Shown: positions 36,881 through 47,293, numbered from the stretch's first letter. The stretch: DNA of 64,000 nt from Rhodanobacter sp. MP7CTX1 (GCF_014205795.1 NZ_JACHCN010000011.1:62001-126000), one strand, 5' to 3'. Translations and numbers: made by a program. Notes: a model not told the origin generated them from the letters alone.

Positions 36881-38146
36881 ATGAACCGAATTCGCATGAT
36901 TGTCGCGCTGGCGTTGATCTACATGATCTTCGCGATTCTGCTGAACAGCGTCGGCACGGTGATCCTGCAATCGATGGCCACCTTCGGTATCGACAAACCC
37001 GAAGCCAGTTCGCTGGAGCGCTACAAGGACTTGTCGATCGCTTTCACCTCGTTCGTGGTCGCCTCGTTCCTGCCGTTGCTCGGCTATCGACGCTCGATGA
37101 TGCTGGCCCTGGCCATCGTTGGCTGCGCCTGCTTGCTGATGCCGATCTATCCCACCTTCCTGACCACGCGGTTGCTGTTCGCCTGTGTGGGCATTTCCTT
37201 TGCGCTGGCCAAGGTCGGCGTGTATTCCTCGATCGGTTTGCTCACCGCTGACAAAACCGCGCATTCGCGGTTGACCAATACGATCGAGGGCTTGTTCATG
37301 GTCGGCGTGCTCGCCGGCAACTGGATCTTCAGCGCCTACGTCGATCCGGCGCACCCGGCCAACCCGGTGTGGTTCAACGTTTACTGGCTGCTGGCCGGGA
37401 TGTGCGCCGCGGTCATTGCGCTGCTCGCTACGAGCAAGCTGGATGAGAGCGCCGCGCATTCGAAGGAGACGAATAGCTTTATCGGGTCACTGCGAGAAAT
37501 GCTCAGGTTGTTCCTGCTGCCGCTGGTTTATGTCTTCCTCGCATCGGCCTTCCTCTATGTGCTGATCGAGCAGAGCTTTGGCACCTGGTTGCCGACCTTC
37601 AACAACGAAATCCTGAAACTGCCGAACACCATGAGCATCCAGTTCGCCAGCATCCTCGCTGGGATGACGGCACTGGGGCGCATCGGTGCCGGCTTCCTGC
37701 TCAAGCGTGTGCCGTGGTACGTGCTGCTCAATGTCTGCGTAGTTGCGATGGGCGCGCTGGTGATTTTGGTGTTGCCGCTGGCACAGGACGTGGTGGCTCG
37801 GCCCGATGTCGGCTGGTTCAATGCACCGACAGCGGCCTATCTGATTCCGCTGATCGGCCTGCTGATGGCGCCGATCTACCCGGTGATCAATTCGGTGGCG
37901 CTCAGCTCGCTACCCAAGCCGATGCATGCGGCGATGACCGGCCTGATTGTCGTGTTCTCCGCACTCGGCGGCACGCTTGGCTCGTACATCACCGCGCGGG
38001 TTTTCGCAGGCTTTGGTGGTATCCACGCGTTCTATTTTTCGCTGGTACCCATGGCGCTGGTGCTGGTCACGCTGTTCTTCTTCAAGCGCGAAACCGATCG
38101 AGCGGGTGCGGCCACACCGGCCACCATTGGCCTCGCCATGAAGTAG
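36881..38146 (+). CDS. MFS sugar transporter of the GH65 locus
   Basis: 421-residue inner-membrane transporter with twelve predicted helices, resembling the FucP-like or sugar-porter branches of the major facilitator superfamily (VVASFLPLLGYRRSMMLAL after helix 2, ILAGMTALGRIGAGFLLKR in the second half). It would take the imported disaccharide, or the monosaccharide released in the periplasm, into the cytoplasm for the GH65 fusion. The start at 36881 has AGGATGAGCGG upstream. It lies after the two hairpins, 201 bases from the receptor, so it may have its own weak promoter or be read through. Confidence 0.88.
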   Translation: MNRIRMIVALALIYMIFAILLNSVGTVILQSMATFGIDKPEASSLERYKDLSIAFTSFVVASFLPLLGYRRSMMLALAIVGCACLLMPIYPTFLTTRLLFACVGISFALAKVGVYSSIGLLTADKTAHSRLTNTIEGLFMVGVLAGNWIFSAYVDPAHPANPVWFNVYWLLAGMCAAVIALLATSKLDESAAHSKETNSFIGSLREMLRLFLLPLVYVFLASAFLYVLIEQSFGTWLPTFNNEILKLPNTMSIQFASILAGMTALGRIGAGFLLKRVPWYVLLNVCVVAMGALVILVLPLAQDVVARPDVGWFNAPTAAYLIPLIGLLMAPIYPVINSVALSSLPKPMHAAMTGLIVVFSALGGTLGSYITARVFAGFGGIHAFYFSLVPMALVLVTLFFFKRETDRAGAATPATIGLAMK

Positions 38147-38237
38147 GCAACGCTGCGGCCATTCCCTGATTCGCATGACGTGCCTGCACCCGCCGATGCA
38201 CGACTGGTCACGCACGGCATCAAACGATGGAGCAATC

Positions 38238-40484
38238 ATGAAGTTCGGCAACATGAGTCTCGCTGGCCTGTTTCTGATTGCAGCAGTCGTAGCAGCGCCT
38301 GCCGCCAGCGCGACCGATCCCAGCTTCCTGCTTACGGCGACGTCGCAGAATTTCGACGCCTACTTTCCAGGCTACCTCGCCAACGGCTATTTCTCGACGA
38401 TGACCTCGCCCAGGGGCACCGAGCCGAGTCCCAGCTACATGGTTGCCCTCATGGACTATGCCAAGGACGATATCGCACGCCCCGCGGCGATTCCCGGCTG
38501 GAGCGAGATCGACTACAACCCGGGCGGCGGCTGGCTCAATTCAACGCGTCTGAGCCCAAACATCTTCACCGGCTACACCCAGACGCTGAACATGCATGAC
38601 GGCACGCTGTTGACCAGCTATCGCTTTGTGTATGCGAACAAGTCGAGCGACATCAAGGTCATCACCTTCGTCAGCCAGGCCGCGAATCATCTCGCGGCGA
38701 CACAGATTTCGATCACGCCACAATTCAGCGGTGACATCCAGCTGACGTTTCCCATCCGGCTGTGGTCAGAGCATCAGCCGCGCTATCCGATCGGCAAGAT
38801 GACTGGCGACGAGATGATCGCCGCAGTTATCGCCAGCGGACAGAATCTCGACAACAAGCCGGTGCCGACGCCCGACCGTGCCGCCGTCTGGTATCACGGC
38901 GTCACTCGCGTCGTGTCCAGTGACGGCGACGCCAGGGAGCTGACGCTATGGCTCGACGGCAAGGCCGAGCAGGGGCTGAGCATGGCCGAAGCCGCTGCGA
39001 TCGAACTGCCACCCGGCTTGGCGGTCAAGGACGTCAAACTGGAGAAGGGCCCTTATCGCCTGTCGCTGAACGTGGTCGCCACGGTGGAGCAGGGCAAGAC
39101 GTACACCTTCACCAAGTACATCGCCGCGTCCCGACAGGACTGGGGTGGGGACGCCAAAGCCGACCTCGCTATCGCCAAGCAAGCGCGCCAGACGGGTTTC
39201 GATGCATTGCTCTCCAGCCATCAGACGGCCTGGCATGAGTTGTGGAAGTCCGACATCGTCGTCGATGGCGATCCGAAAGTTCAGCAGGCCGTGCATTCGG
39301 ATCTCTACTATCTGTTGTCCAACACCACCGTAGGCACGGCGTGGCCAATGGGTGCTTGTGCGCTGACGCCGAACTACGCAGGCCACGCCTTCTGGGACAG
39401 CGACTCCTGGGTGTTTCCCGCGTTGCTCCTGCTGCATCCAGAGCGTGCCAAACCGATCGTGATGTTCCGCGGCCGCACGATGCAGCCCGCGCGCGACCGC
39501 GCAATCCAATACGGCGTCAAAGGCGCGATGTTTCCGTGGGAAGCCGATCCGGAAACCGGCAAGGACTACACCCCGCACTTTGCTTACGGCGTATTCCGCG
39601 AGATTCACGTCAATGCCGATATCGCGATCGCGCAGTGGCAGTACTACCTCGCCACCGGCGACGACGCCTGGCTCAAGCAATACGGCTGGCCGGTGATCGA
39701 TGAGGTCGCGCAGTTCTGGGTGAGTCGGGTCAATTACAACAGAGAGAAGGATCGTTACGAGGTCCTCCATGTCACGTCGCCCGACGAAGCGTACGACGAC
39801 GTGCCGAACGACTCGTTCACCAATGCCGCGGCAAAAAAGGCCCTAACCATCGCGATCGCAGCTGCGCAGAAGGTGGGTGCAAAAGCCGATCCGCAATGGG
39901 CCGTTATCGCCGCGAAGATGTACATCCCGTTCGACGACAAGGAACAACGCCATCTCGATTTCGATGCATCGGTGCCGCACGACAAGATCACCTGGATGGG
40001 CTCATCGCTCGCCTGGCTGATGTATCCGAATCTGGACCTGCCGATGTCCGAGCAGGTGCGCAAGAACGACTTCGCGTTTCAACTTCACGAGCTGAAGGTT
40101 CATGGCGACGATCCGAACGAGATGATGATGGTGATGCTGGCCGTCGGCGCTGCCGAACTGGGCGACGCGAAGACCGCCGGCGACTGGATCCAGCGCAACC
40201 TGGTCGGCTTTCTGAAGCCGCCGTTCAACGTACGCACGGAGACCGTTGCCAACAACGCGGGCTACATCCTCGCCACGTCGGCCGGTTTCGTGCAAAGCAT
40301 GGTGTATGGCCTCACCGGCTTGCGCATCGACGAAAAAGGACTCGACCCGGCCTACGCACCTGTCCTGCCGCCGACCTGGAAATCGCTGACGCTTCGGCAC
40401 ATCAGCTTTCGCGGCAAGCACTACGACATCACGGTTGCTCGTGGCACTGATGGCCGCGCGGTGTTGACGCGACTGACCGAATGA
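38238..40484 (+). CDS. Exported GH65-family glycoside hydrolase
   Basis: 748-residue protein with a Sec signal peptide (LAGLFLIAAVVAAPAASA) and a GH65-like barrel similar to the acid trehalase/kojibiose hydrolase side of the family: GHAFWDSDSWVFPALLLLHP, GAMFPWEADPETG and the catalytic-acid region HVTSPDEAYDDVPNDSFTN near residue 514. It would hydrolyse the alpha-glucoside in the periplasm. The start at 38238 has GGAG five bases upstream; upstream codons are not part of a signal peptide. Having an exported GH65 and a cytoplasmic GH65 fusion in one operon is notable. The exact linkage cut cannot be told from sequence. Confidence 0.85.
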   Translation: MKFGNMSLAGLFLIAAVVAAPAASATDPSFLLTATSQNFDAYFPGYLANGYFSTMTSPRGTEPSPSYMVALMDYAKDDIARPAAIPGWSEIDYNPGGGWLNSTRLSPNIFTGYTQTLNMHDGTLLTSYRFVYANKSSDIKVITFVSQAANHLAATQISITPQFSGDIQLTFPIRLWSEHQPRYPIGKMTGDEMIAAVIASGQNLDNKPVPTPDRAAVWYHGVTRVVSSDGDARELTLWLDGKAEQGLSMAEAAAIELPPGLAVKDVKLEKGPYRLSLNVVATVEQGKTYTFTKYIAASRQDWGGDAKADLAIAKQARQTGFDALLSSHQTAWHELWKSDIVVDGDPKVQQAVHSDLYYLLSNTTVGTAWPMGACALTPNYAGHAFWDSDSWVFPALLLLHPERAKPIVMFRGRTMQPARDRAIQYGVKGAMFPWEADPETGKDYTPHFAYGVFREIHVNADIAIAQWQYYLATGDDAWLKQYGWPVIDEVAQFWVSRVNYNREKDRYEVLHVTSPDEAYDDVPNDSFTNAAAKKALTIAIAAAQKVGAKADPQWAVIAAKMYIPFDDKEQRHLDFDASVPHDKITWMGSSLAWLMYPNLDLPMSEQVRKNDFAFQLHELKVHGDDPNEMMMVMLAVGAAELGDAKTAGDWIQRNLVGFLKPPFNVRTETVANNAGYILATSAGFVQSMVYGLTGLRIDEKGLDPAYAPVLPPTWKSLTLRHISFRGKHYDITVARGTDGRAVLTRLTE

Positions 40485-40557
40485 CGCGATGGCCCTACAG
40501 AAGATGGTCGAGTGGTGAAGTGGCTTGTCAGGGTAGGGGGGCTGCCCGGATTCTCGG

Positions 40558-41832
40558 TTACCCCGACGGCGCCGATTCAGTCCCGCTGACGAGTTGCTCC
40601 ATCGCGTCGGCATGAGCCTCGACCGGCTCCGCCGCTGCGGGTGGATCGCTCAGCGTCGTTTCGACACGTGACCCCGAGAGCAGGGTGAGGTCAACCGGGC
40701 AGCGATTGGCGATCTCCAGCAGTCGCTGTCGCTGCGCTTCATCCAACGGGCCTTCGATGGCAATCGTACGGTTGAACAGGTCGGGGATTTCCGCTTCCTT
40801 CTGCCGCATGTGGCCGACGGCAGTGCAGATGCGGCCCGCTGGCAGGCCCTTGTGATCGGCATACATGCGCAGCGTCATCGTGGTGCACGCGGCCAGTCCG
40901 GCGGAAACAAGGTCGTAGGGCGTCGGACCGGTGCCCAAGCCACCGGCACTGACTGGCTCGTCGGCGAGAAAGCGGATGCCGCCGGCATGGATCGCCACCT
41001 GGTAGCGCCCCGCGCCGGTTTCCTCCGCCACCACATCGCCTTCCTGTCCGTGCGCACGGGTTTCCGGAACCGGTTGCAGGTAATGCGAAGACCAGCTGAT
41101 GATCAGCGCCGCCGCATAGTCCACATCGGATTGACGCGACAACAGGTGATCGGCGCCGTCGAGCGAGACCAGGCTCTTGGGATAACCCGCCGCCATGAAG
41201 ATGCGGTTGGCGTTGTCGACACTGACGGTGTCATCGTGCGGTGCGTGCATGATCAACAGCGGACGATCCAGCGTCGCGATGCGGCCCGCTTGGTCGTGTT
41301 TGTACAGATCGTCGATGAAGGCCTTGCTCACGCGGAACGGGCGACCCGCCAGCAAGACTTCTGCTTCGCCATCCTTCTGGATGGCCGCGAGCGAAGCAGG
41401 TTCAAACAGTGCCAGCACGTGCGCCACGTCGAACGGGGCGGCGACCGTCGTCACCGCGCGGACATTGGGCATGTCGCCGGCTGCAGCCAGTGCCGCCGCG
41501 CCGCCGAGGCTATGCCCGATCAGCAGGGCAGGTGCCATGCCGGCATCGCTCATCGCCTGGCTGGCAGCAACCAGATCGCGCACGTTGGCCGCAAAGCTGC
41601 TGCTGGCAAAATCGCCGCCGCTGGCGCCGAGACCGGCAAAATCGAAACGCAGCATACCAATGCCTGCGCGGGCGAGGGCACGGCCAATGCGAACGGCCGC
41701 CAGGTTGTTCTTGCCACAGGTGAAGCAGTGCGCCATCAGCGCCCAGCCTCGCACGGGCGCATCGGGAAGTTCGAGCCGACCGGCAAGCAGGTAACCTGTC
41801 GGACTGGTAAATTCGAAGCTGCGGGACGACAT
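40558..41832 (-). CDS. Alpha/beta hydrolase fused to OsmC-family domain
   Basis: 424-residue two-domain protein. Residues 1 to about 255 form an alpha/beta hydrolase (nucleophile Ser in LIGHSLGGAAAL, Asp and His in APHDDTVSV and DGADHLL). Residues from about 275 form an OsmC domain (GTGPTPYDLVSAGLAACTTMTLRMYA, later ANRCPVDLTL with the redox cysteine). OsmC proteins reduce organic hydroperoxides through two cysteines, both visible. The start at 41832 has AAGGAG seven bases upstream. It is 23 bases after the thiolase, so the two are co-transcribed. Confidence 0.92.
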   Translation of the reverse strand: MSSRSFEFTSPTGYLLAGRLELPDAPVRGWALMAHCFTCGKNNLAAVRIGRALARAGIGMLRFDFAGLGASGGDFASSSFAANVRDLVAASQAMSDAGMAPALLIGHSLGGAAALAAAGDMPNVRAVTTVAAPFDVAHVLALFEPASLAAIQKDGEAEVLLAGRPFRVSKAFIDDLYKHDQAGRIATLDRPLLIMHAPHDDTVSVDNANRIFMAAGYPKSLVSLDGADHLLSRQSDVDYAAALIISWSSHYLQPVPETRAHGQEGDVVAEETGAGRYQVAIHAGGIRFLADEPVSAGGLGTGPTPYDLVSAGLAACTTMTLRMYADHKGLPAGRICTAVGHMRQKEAEIPDLFNRTIAIEGPLDEAQRQRLLEIANRCPVDLTLLSGSRVETTLSDPPAAAEPVEAHADAMEQLVSGTESAPSG

Positions 41833-41855
41833 GGGCAAGCTCCTTCAGTGCAGCA

Positions 41856-43109
41856 CTAAACGCGTTGCAACAGGGCCACCGTACCCTGGCCACCATCCGC
41901 ACATAGCGACACGATGCCGTACGTACCCGATGGGCATGCCTGCAACTCCTTCGCGGCCTGGCTCAATATCCGCGCGCCGGTGGCGGCGAACGGGTGTCCA
42001 ATCGACAGCGATCCGCCATGCGGATTGACCCGTGTCCAATCAAAGTCACCCAGGTCGAAGTCGACGCCGGCCTTATCACGTCGATAGACCGGGTCCGACG
42101 CTGCAGCAATGTTGGCGAGAACCTGCGCCGCGAACGCCTCGTGAATGTTCCAGGACGCGATGTCGGCAAACCTCAGACGATGCTGGGAGAGCAACCGTGG
42201 TATCGCCCGCGCAGGCGCCATCAGAATCCCTTCGTCACTATGGCGGAAATCCATCGCTGCGATTTGCCAATCGACCAAACGCACCGCAGGTTCGCGGCCC
42301 AGTTTCTTCATGCCTTCGGCATCAGCCACCCACACGCCCGCTGCGCCATCGGTCAACGGCGACGCATTCCCCGCGGTGATCGTGCCTGCCACCGGATCGA
42401 ACGCAGGCCGCAATGTCGACAGCCGCTCAAGCGACGTATCGCGACGCGGAATCGCATCCTGAGTGACGCCAGCGAAAGGCACCAGGAGATCATTGAAGAA
42501 TCCATCGTCCTGGCCCGCGATGGCCGCACGATGGCTGAGCAGGGCGCGTTCGTCCTGCGCCTGGCGGGAGATGCCGAAGTGCCGGGCGGTATCCTCCGTG
42601 TGCTGACCTTGCGAGCGACCACTCTGCTTGTTGGCCCACGCCTGGCCTGGCAACTGGAAATCCGCCGCCGTCGTGGCAGCGATCATCTCCGCAGCACCAC
42701 GCGGATTCTTGGCGAACTCGGCCACGATGCGATCCGCCGCAGCCGTGCTGAGCGCCAGCGGTACGTGACTCATCGTCTCCGCGCCACCGACCAGGGCGAG
42801 ATGTGTTCCACCTTTACCGATCATGCCCGCCGCTTCGATCGCACCCATGAAACTGGTCGAACAGGCGAGCACTGTGGAAAACGCGGGTGTATCGGGATTC
42901 AGACCCGCCTCGAACACCAGCTCGCGCCCTATGTTCGACACCATAACGTCCGGAATAACCTGACCCCACACGAGGAAGTCCGGCGCAGCGACATCTGCCA
43001 TGGCCTTGGCCACCGGAACGGAAAGCTCAAGCGCGACATGCCCCGAAAAAGAACCACCTGCTTTGACAAAAGGGGTGCGTACGCCGGGCGAGATATAGAT
43101 GGGATTCAT
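41856..43109 (-). CDS. Thiolase family protein (acetyl-CoA acetyltransferase type)
   Basis: 417-residue thiolase. The acyl-carrying cysteine is in TVLACSTSFMGAIEAAG, the histidine in NIHEAFAAQVLA, a second histidine in GGSLSIGHPFAATGAR and the C-terminal cysteine in IVSLCADGGQG, so all four catalytic motifs are present. It would join or split 3-ketoacyl-CoA. The usual NEAFA motif is NIHEAFA, a form of the FadI-like and acetyl-CoA C-acyltransferase branch. Two ATG codons adjoin; the second (43109) is six bases from GGAGG and is preferred. It leads a two-gene unit with the hydrolase-OsmC fusion. Confidence 0.9.
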   Translation of the reverse strand: MNPIYISPGVRTPFVKAGGSFSGHVALELSVPVAKAMADVAAPDFLVWGQVIPDVMVSNIGRELVFEAGLNPDTPAFSTVLACSTSFMGAIEAAGMIGKGGTHLALVGGAETMSHVPLALSTAAADRIVAEFAKNPRGAAEMIAATTAADFQLPGQAWANKQSGRSQGQHTEDTARHFGISRQAQDERALLSHRAAIAGQDDGFFNDLLVPFAGVTQDAIPRRDTSLERLSTLRPAFDPVAGTITAGNASPLTDGAAGVWVADAEGMKKLGREPAVRLVDWQIAAMDFRHSDEGILMAPARAIPRLLSQHRLRFADIASWNIHEAFAAQVLANIAAASDPVYRRDKAGVDFDLGDFDWTRVNPHGGSLSIGHPFAATGARILSQAAKELQACPSGTYGIVSLCADGGQGTVALLQRV

Positions 43110-43316
43110 CATCGACCTCCAATCAGTGGGAAGCGTGCGAGTCGCTGTGTTGCGAGTCCTTCAGAGCCGGGATCCGGCACTGGTTCTTTCATTGTAAACC
43201 CCTCCGGTGTACCGGCGGAGCACTCCAAAGGTCTACATCGAGCCGTCCTTCGCCGGCGCCGCCAAGACCCCCACGATCCGAAGGTGCGATGGTGGGGCTA
43301 GTCATGCAAGTGAAGC

Positions 43317-43697
43317 CTATGGATGCTTCAGTGCACTCTGGATGGACATCGACATGGGCATCATATTGACGTTGGCGTTATGCATGACCCAAAGCGACCC
43401 GGCCACGACGATCACGATCAATAGGGATGTGCACGCGAAGATGGCCGTGTTCTGCCGCTGGCTTTTGGCGGTGCCCATGTGCAGGAAATACACCAGTTGA
43501 ACGAAGAGTTGGACCACGCAGAGGATGACGATGGTGGCCAGTCGACTGGCGTGAGGCACGAGATCGGTCATCACGGTGCCGAAGGACGCTATCGTCAGCA
43601 CGAGGGAGAGCACGAAGCCAACGACGTATGACTTCAGGTTGCCATGGGCATGCGACTCGGCATGTTCCATGCCGGAGTGGGGAAGCGGGGCTTTCAT
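43317..43697 (-). CDS. cyoD: Cytochrome bo3 ubiquinol oxidase subunit IV
   Basis: 126-residue membrane protein with three helices (VVGFVLSLVLTIASFGTVM, LATIVILCVVQLFVQLVYFL and a third after QRQNT). It matches CyoD, which supports assembly of the haem-copper site of subunit I. Its start overlaps the CyoC stop by four bases. It is the last gene of the cyo operon here; cyoE for haem O synthesis is not adjacent. Confidence 0.93.
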   Translation of the reverse strand: MKAPLPHSGMEHAESHAHGNLKSYVVGFVLSLVLTIASFGTVMTDLVPHASRLATIVILCVVQLFVQLVYFLHMGTAKSQRQNTAIFACTSLLIVIVVAGSLWVMHNANVNMMPMSMSIQSALKHP

Positions 43698-44296
43698 AGA
43701 AACTCTCGCAGATAGACGAAAGTAAAGACGCAGATCCAGATCAGATCGAGGAAATGCCAGAACAGGCTAAGGCACGCCAGTCGACGCAGCGCGATGCCAT
43801 CAAGACCGAATCGCACAACCTGGTGAGCCATCACGATGAGCCAGGCTAGGCCGCAGGTGACGTGCAGGCCATGGGTTCCCACCAAGGTGAAGAAGGACGA
43901 CAGGAACGCGCTCTTGGATGGCCCCGCGCCTTCGTGAATGAGCGTGGAGAACTCGTGCAGCTCCATGGCAATGAAGGCGAGACCCAGCACAAAGGTGACA
44001 GCGAGCCATGCCAGGAGCTGCTTCTTGCGACCGGCCTGGGCGCTCAACATGCCCGCACCAAAAGTGAAACTGCTGACCAGCAGCAACATGGTCTCGCCGA
44101 GTACGAAGGGAAGCTCGAACAACCCTTTGCCGTCAGGGCCTCCCGCCGTGCTGTGGACGAGGACGCCGAACGTCGCGAAGAGCACCGCGAAGATCAGGCA
44201 GTCGCTCATGAGATAGATCCAGAACCCGACCGTGGTCATGGATGCGTTGTCGTGTCCCGCCGTTTCGTGCACGGCGTAGGGCAGGGAAGCACTCAT
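43694..44296 (-). CDS. cyoC: Cytochrome bo3 ubiquinol oxidase subunit III
   Basis: 200-residue subunit III of the haem-copper quinol oxidase, with five helices. Typical motifs are GFWIYLMSDCLIFAVLFATF, LLLVSSFTFGAGML and FFTLVGTHGLHVTCGLAWL. It starts three bases after cyoB and overlaps cyoD by four bases. It stabilises the core and takes part in proton uptake. Confidence 0.95.
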   Translation of the reverse strand: MSASLPYAVHETAGHDNASMTTVGFWIYLMSDCLIFAVLFATFGVLVHSTAGGPDGKGLFELPFVLGETMLLLVSSFTFGAGMLSAQAGRKKQLLAWLAVTFVLGLAFIAMELHEFSTLIHEGAGPSKSAFLSSFFTLVGTHGLHVTCGLAWLIVMAHQVVRFGLDGIALRRLACLSLFWHFLDLIWICVFTFVYLREFL

Positions 44297-44299
44297 GGC

Positions 44300-46318
44300 T
44301 CAGGCCGCCTTTTCAAAGTGGATAGGACGCAGGTCGGGCGAGGACACCGTGGTCCACAGCCGGACATATCGGTCACGTTCGATGCGGGCGACTTCGCTGG
44401 CCGGGATGACATAGTCCACGTCGCGGTCATAGGTGCGAACGATAAAGGTGGCGATGGCACCTATCAGCGAGGCAACCGCCAACGGCCAGATATGCCAGAC
44501 CAGGCTGAAGCAAAGCGCGAACGAGAAACCTGAGAGGATGATGCCTGCGCCCGTATTGCGAGGCATATGGATGTCCTCGTACTGATCGGGTTGGCTGTAC
44601 GCTCGCCCGGAAACCTTGTCATCCCAATGCTGTTCGAGCGACGTAATCTGCGGGATGTGGGCGAAGTTGTAGAGCGGTGCCGGCGACGACGTCGCCCACT
44701 CCAGGCTGCGGCCGTTCCAGGGGTCGCCCGTGATATCGCGATGGGCATGACGATCGCGGATGCTCACTGCAAACTGTATTCCCATCGCGACAATACCTGC
44801 GCCGATCACCACCGCGCCGCAGAGGGCAACGATGAGCCACGGATGCCAATCCGGATTGCTGTAATGATTCATGCGGCGGGTCATGCCGTCGAAGCCGAGT
44901 ACATAGAGCGGCATGAAGGCAAGATAGAAGCCGATCTGCCAGCACCAGAACGAGACCTTCCCCCAGAACTCGTTCAGGGTGAAGCCGAATACCTTGGGGA
45001 ACCAGAAGGTAATCGCGGCGAGGGAACCAAAAACCACACCGCCAATGATGACGTTGTGGAAGTGGGCGACCAGGAACAGGCTGTTATGCAGCACGAAGTC
45101 CGCGCCCGGCACCGCCAACAACACGCCGGTCATGCCGCCCACGGCAAAGGTGACCATGAAGCCGACCGTCCACAGCGTCGATGAGTGGTAGCGGATGCGC
45201 CCCCGATACATCGTGAAAAGCCAATTGAACAGCTTGACGCCAGTCGGGATCGAAATGATCGAGGTCATGATGCCGAAGAACGCGTTGACGTTCGCGCCGG
45301 AGCCCATCGTAAAGAAGTGGTGTAGCCACACGAAGAACGACAGGACTCCGATGGACGAGGTCGCATAGACCATCGACTTGTAGCCGAACAGCGGCTTGCC
45401 GGAGAACGTGGCAATGATTTCGGAGAACGCACCGAAGCAGGGCAGGATGAGGATATAAACCTCCGGGTGGCCCCAGACCCAGATCAGGTTGATGTACATC
45501 ATCGCGTTCCCACCAAGTTCGTTGGTGAAGAAGTGCATGCCGAGGTAGCGGTCTGCGGTAAGCAAGGCCAGCGTGGCGGTCAGTACCGGGAAGACGGCGA
45601 TGATCAGCATGTTGGTGATCAGTGCGGTCCAGGTGAACACCGGCATCTTCATCAGGTCCATGCCGGGCGCGCGCATGCGCAGAATCGTCACGACCAGATT
45701 CACGCCGGTGAGAAGCGTTCCGAGGCCTGATACCTGAAGTGACCAGATGTAATAGTCGACACCCACCGTTGGGCTGTAGCCCAGTTCCGACAGTGGCGGA
45801 TAGGCAACCCAACCCGTAGCGGCAAAATCGCCGACAAACATCGACAGCATGACCAGCACCGCGCCGACCACCGATAGCCAGAAACTCAACTGGTTGAGAA
45901 ACGGAAACGCCACGTCGCGTGCGCCGATCTGCAGCGGGACGATGACGTTCATCAGTCCGAGAATCAGCGGCGTGGCCACGAAGAAGATCATGATCACGCC
46001 ATGCGCGGTGAAGATTTGATCGTAGTGATGCGGCGGCAGATAACCGGCGGCGCCATTCGCCGCGACGGCCTGCTGTGCGCGCATCATGATCGCATCGGCA
46101 AAACCGCGGACCAGCATGATCAGGGCGAGGATGATGTACATCACGCCGATGCGCTTGTGATCGACCGATGTGAACCATTCAGTCCACAAGTATTGCCACT
46201 TGCCGAAGTAGGTGATCGCGCCGAGCAGGGCGATCCCGCCAAGGAGCACCACCATCAGCGTTCCCATGATGATGGGCTCGTGGAACGGGATGGCGCCCAG
46301 GGTGAGCTTTCCAATCAT
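44300..46318 (-). CDS. cyoB: Cytochrome bo3 ubiquinol oxidase subunit I
   Basis: 672-residue catalytic subunit with about fifteen helices that reduces oxygen to water and pumps protons. Haem and copper ligands are visible: [15 protein letters not shown] for the CuB histidine and cross-linked tyrosine, the histidine pair in [11 protein letters not shown], and [11 protein letters not shown] for the haem histidines. The length and the C-terminal extension are as in E. coli CyoB. It is six bases downstream of cyoA. Confidence 0.96.
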   Translation of the reverse strand: MIGKLTLGAIPFHEPIIMGTLMVVLLGGIALLGAITYFGKWQYLWTEWFTSVDHKRIGVMYIILALIMLVRGFADAIMMRAQQAVAANGAAGYLPPHHYDQIFTAHGVIMIFFVATPLILGLMNVIVPLQIGARDVAFPFLNQLSFWLSVVGAVLVMLSMFVGDFAATGWVAYPPLSELGYSPTVGVDYYIWSLQVSGLGTLLTGVNLVVTILRMRAPGMDLMKMPVFTWTALITNMLIIAVFPVLTATLALLTADRYLGMHFFTNELGGNAMMYINLIWVWGHPEVYILILPCFGAFSEIIATFSGKPLFGYKSMVYATSSIGVLSFFVWLHHFFTMGSGANVNAFFGIMTSIISIPTGVKLFNWLFTMYRGRIRYHSSTLWTVGFMVTFAVGGMTGVLLAVPGADFVLHNSLFLVAHFHNVIIGGVVFGSLAAITFWFPKVFGFTLNEFWGKVSFWCWQIGFYLAFMPLYVLGFDGMTRRMNHYSNPDWHPWLIVALCGAVVIGAGIVAMGIQFAVSIRDRHAHRDITGDPWNGRSLEWATSSPAPLYNFAHIPQITSLEQHWDDKVSGRAYSQPDQYEDIHMPRNTGAGIILSGFSFALCFSLVWHIWPLAVASLIGAIATFIVRTYDRDVDYVIPASEVARIERDRYVRLWTTVSSPDLRPIHFEKAA

Positions 46319-46324
46319 GGGTGG

Positions 46325-47293
46325 TTACTCTTTCACTTGTTTCGGGGTGGGGTGCGCCATCGAAGCCATTGCGGACATGTCTTCTGCTTTCGGCTTCGGC
46401 ATGTATTGGTTGACGACGCTCTGAAACAGATTCCGGTCGACGTCCGCGTAAACCATGGCAGGTGGGTTCGTGCTGGGCTGGGAGAGCGCGCGATAGGCAT
46501 CACGAGTGAGCTTTGCCGGTGCCCCTCGAGCGCGCTGAATCCACTGGCGAAAGCCGATGCCAGTGGTTGCGATGGCATTGAAGCGCATGTCCGAGAAACC
46601 TTCGCCACTGTAGGCAGATGACATGCCGGCATAGACGCCAGGGGCATCGGCTATCAGATGAAGCTGCGTCTGCATGCCGGCCATCGCATAGATCTGGCTT
46701 CCGAGTCGCGGAATGAAGAACGAGTTCATGAGCGAGTCCGCCGTGAGCACGAAATCGACCGGCGTATTGGCGGGTATGACGAGTTGATTGACCGACGCCA
46801 CCCCGTAGTCCGGATAGATAAACAGCCACTTCCAGTTGAGTGCGACGACCTCCACGCGCACAGGCGGGACATCAGACGCGAGAGGGCGATAGGGGTCGAG
46901 CACATGCGTGCTGCGCCAGATAAGCACGGCAAGGAAGGCCACAATCACGCAGGGGATCGCCCAGACCACGATTTCAATCTTCGTGGAGTGCGCCCATGTC
47001 GGCGCGTAAGTCGCCTTGGTGTTGGACGCCCGATAGCGCCAGAAGAAAAACAGCGTCAGAGCGATCACTGGAACGACCACCATCAGCATCAACACGAGGG
47101 ACAGCAAGATGAGGTGGCGCTCCTGCACACCAATGTCGCCTTTCGGATCGAAAAGCGCGAGGTGACATCCGGCGAGCAAACCGGCCGGCACCGTGCACAG
47201 CAGACGCACAAGCCATCGTGGCAAGCGGGCGCTGGTTGCGCCCATCGCGCTTTCCAGCGCGATCCTCAGATACCGGACTAACAGATTGAGCAT
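46325..47293 (-). CDS. cyoA: Cytochrome bo3 ubiquinol oxidase subunit II (lipoprotein)
   Basis: 322-residue subunit II with a lipobox (VPAGLLAGC), two helices and a periplasmic cupredoxin domain. The CuA-binding cysteines of cytochrome c oxidases are missing and the end of the domain reads YSGEGFSDMRFNAIATT, the quinol-oxidase form. It starts the operon cyoABCD, divergent from a MocR regulator whose start is 128 bases away. The start at 47293 is kept because AGGTAAG lies upstream; an ATG at residue 17 is an alternative. Confidence 0.93.
   Translation of the reverse strand: MLNLLVRYLRIALESAMGATSARLPRWLVRLLCTVPAGLLAGCHLALFDPKGDIGVQERHLILLSLVLMLMVVVPVIALTLFFFWRYRASNTKATYAPTWAHSTKIEIVVWAIPCVIVAFLAVLIWRSTHVLDPYRPLASDVPPVRVEVVALNWKWLFIYPDYGVASVNQLVIPANTPVDFVLTADSLMNSFFIPRLGSQIYAMAGMQTQLHLIADAPGVYAGMSSAYSGEGFSDMRFNAIATTGIGFRQWIQRARGAPAKLTRDAYRALSQPSTNPPAMVYADVDRNLFQSVVNQYMPKPKAEDMSAMASMAHPTPKQVKE

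Noticed and set aside
41994-43301. Open frame of 435 codons on the plus strand
   Set aside because: Antisense to the thiolase, which has all catalytic motifs.
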